Shown here: positions 5,533 through 6,211 of the stretch, in pieces
How the letters are laid out: each line of letters begins with the position of its first letter
Numbering within the stretch: position 1 is the stretch's first letter
NCBI GenBank assembly: GCA_938002705.1
Contig: CALLAG010000273.1
Coordinates: forward strand, 1 to 6,211
Reading direction: 5' to 3'
Source: an uncultured Saprospiraceae bacterium
Lineage (GTDB): Bacteria > Bacteroidota > Bacteroidia > Chitinophagales > Saprospiraceae
DNA length: 6,211 nucleotides
Translations under genes and position numbers: made by a program
Notes under the pieces: model-generated
Databases searched by the model: none
Told to the model about the DNA's origin: nothing
Seen by the model: only the letters and a program-made list of their open reading frames with translations

Positions 5533-6211
5533 TTTAAATCTTATTCCTCCCCAGAATTGTCTTCCATAATTATCGATACCATTCCATACTTCATATGGAG
5601 AATCCAATAAGTTATAAGCTTCTCCATATATGGTAAATGTATTACTTAATTGATAATCTAATGTGAGTGAGATATCAAGAATCGGATCCAATTCAGAATT
5701 AAGACCATTAGAATTACGACCAAATCTTTTGGCAGAATATACGATACCTTGACATAGGGTTAGCTTATCGCTAAATAGGGTTTCTCTTGCCGTAAAGCCT
5801 ATCTCATATTGTGGTCTATAAAGTATATCAGCAGCATCTGTATTAAGGAAGTGATGATAAGTGAAATTCAGATCCATATTAACAATGTCATTACCAACAG
5901 TTACTCGCGGCGTAAAGCTAAGTTCAGATCTATCTAAATACTCAATCTCAAAAAGTGAAGACATCAAAGTATTGATATCAGAAAAATTAACAAACTGAAT
6001 TTCATTAATAAACCTTGAGTAAGTGAACTCTAATGAAGGCTTTATCACATTCATCTTACGTGATATCAGTAGATTGTAATTTTGCTCATAGATTGGTCTT
6101 ATAGAATTCAGGTTGTATGTTATAAATGGATTCACCCTATTTAGATATTGCATATCAGATCTACTATAATCAGAATCAGTATAGAATCTCACATCTATAC
6201 TTTCGTATATA
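5527..6211 (-). CDS. Outer-membrane beta-barrel protein, TonB-dependent-receptor-like C-terminus (partial)
   Basis: The frame is open to the right edge, giving 227 residues up to the stop; an internal GTG at 6192 is not the real start. The sequence is a run of amphipathic beta strands typical of an outer-membrane barrel, for example PSLEFTYSRF, MDLNFTYHHF, QYEIGFTARETL and DISLTLDYQL. The last two strands, FTIYGEAYNLLDSPYEVWNG and QFWGGIRFKF, match the end of TonB-dependent receptors and related barrels: a NLLD-x-Y-turn, then a final strand ending in Phe, the signal read by the BAM machinery. Plug domain, TonB box and signal peptide would lie outside the window, so substrate and even TonB dependence cannot be judged. 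A plug-less Bacteroidota barrel is the main alternative. The gene converges on the AAA+ gene with one base between stops. Confidence 0.8.
   Translation of the reverse strand, partial: IYESIDVRFYTDSDYSRSDMQYLNRVNPFITYNLNSIRPIYEQNYNLLISRKMNVIKPSLEFTYSRFINEIQFVNFSDINTLMSSLFEIEYLDRSELSFTPRVTVGNDIVNMDLNFTYHHFLNTDAADILYRPQYEIGFTARETLFSDKLTLCQGIVYSAKRFGRNSNGLNSELDPILDISLTLDYQLSNTFTIYGEAYNLLDSPYEVWNGIDNYGRQFWGGIRFKF

Noticed and set aside
6190..6192. GTG as start of the barrel gene
   Set aside because: The frame stays open to the window edge and the protein lacks a signal peptide at this point; the gene clearly begins outside the window.

Overview
The window is AT-rich and looks like a chromosomal segment from a member of the Bacteroidota. 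The reasons are an exported protein whose signal peptide is cut just before a Gln, an outer-membrane barrel ending in Phe with a NLLDSPYEVWNG-type C-terminal strand pair, weak or absent Shine-Dalgarno sequences, and a UbiA-type prenyltransferase next to Maf, a pairing I recall from Bacteroidota. A placement near Saprospiria is only an impression. No rRNA, tRNA, CRISPR array, insertion sequence or integrase is visible.

Left part (1-682): the minus strand carries the first 53 codons of a secreted protein cut by the window edge, then a small stand-alone LuxR/GerE-type DNA-binding protein. The DNA just upstream of the LuxR gene holds a 9-bp direct repeat flanking a perfect 10-bp palindrome, a candidate operator. 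A 12-bp inverted repeat sits directly behind the maf stop codon and may end the next transcript.

Middle part (683-2775): a tight four-gene minus-strand operon, in transcription order an adrenodoxin-type [2Fe-2S] ferredoxin (fdx), IscX, a UbiA-family membrane prenyltransferase starting at GTG, and the nucleotide pyrophosphatase Maf. Gaps are 15 and 12 bp, followed by a 10-bp overlap. The first two genes belong to iron-sulfur cluster assembly, although no iscS, iscU, iscA or hsc genes are present here. The last two concern isoprenoid lipid synthesis and clearing of non-canonical or excess nucleotides.

Right part (2776-6211): a 137-bp divergent spacer with A-tract direct repeats separates fdx from a plus-strand gene for an 870-residue protein. 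That protein has two related N-terminal beta-rich domains of about 120 residues followed by two complete CbbX/SpoVK-type AAA+ ATPase modules. It is the most unusual gene of the window: both ATPase modules look active and the repeated N-terminal domain is not one I can name. Its stop codon is one base away from the stop of a convergent minus-strand outer-membrane beta-barrel gene that runs off the right edge; both stops lie in a 13-bp palindrome.
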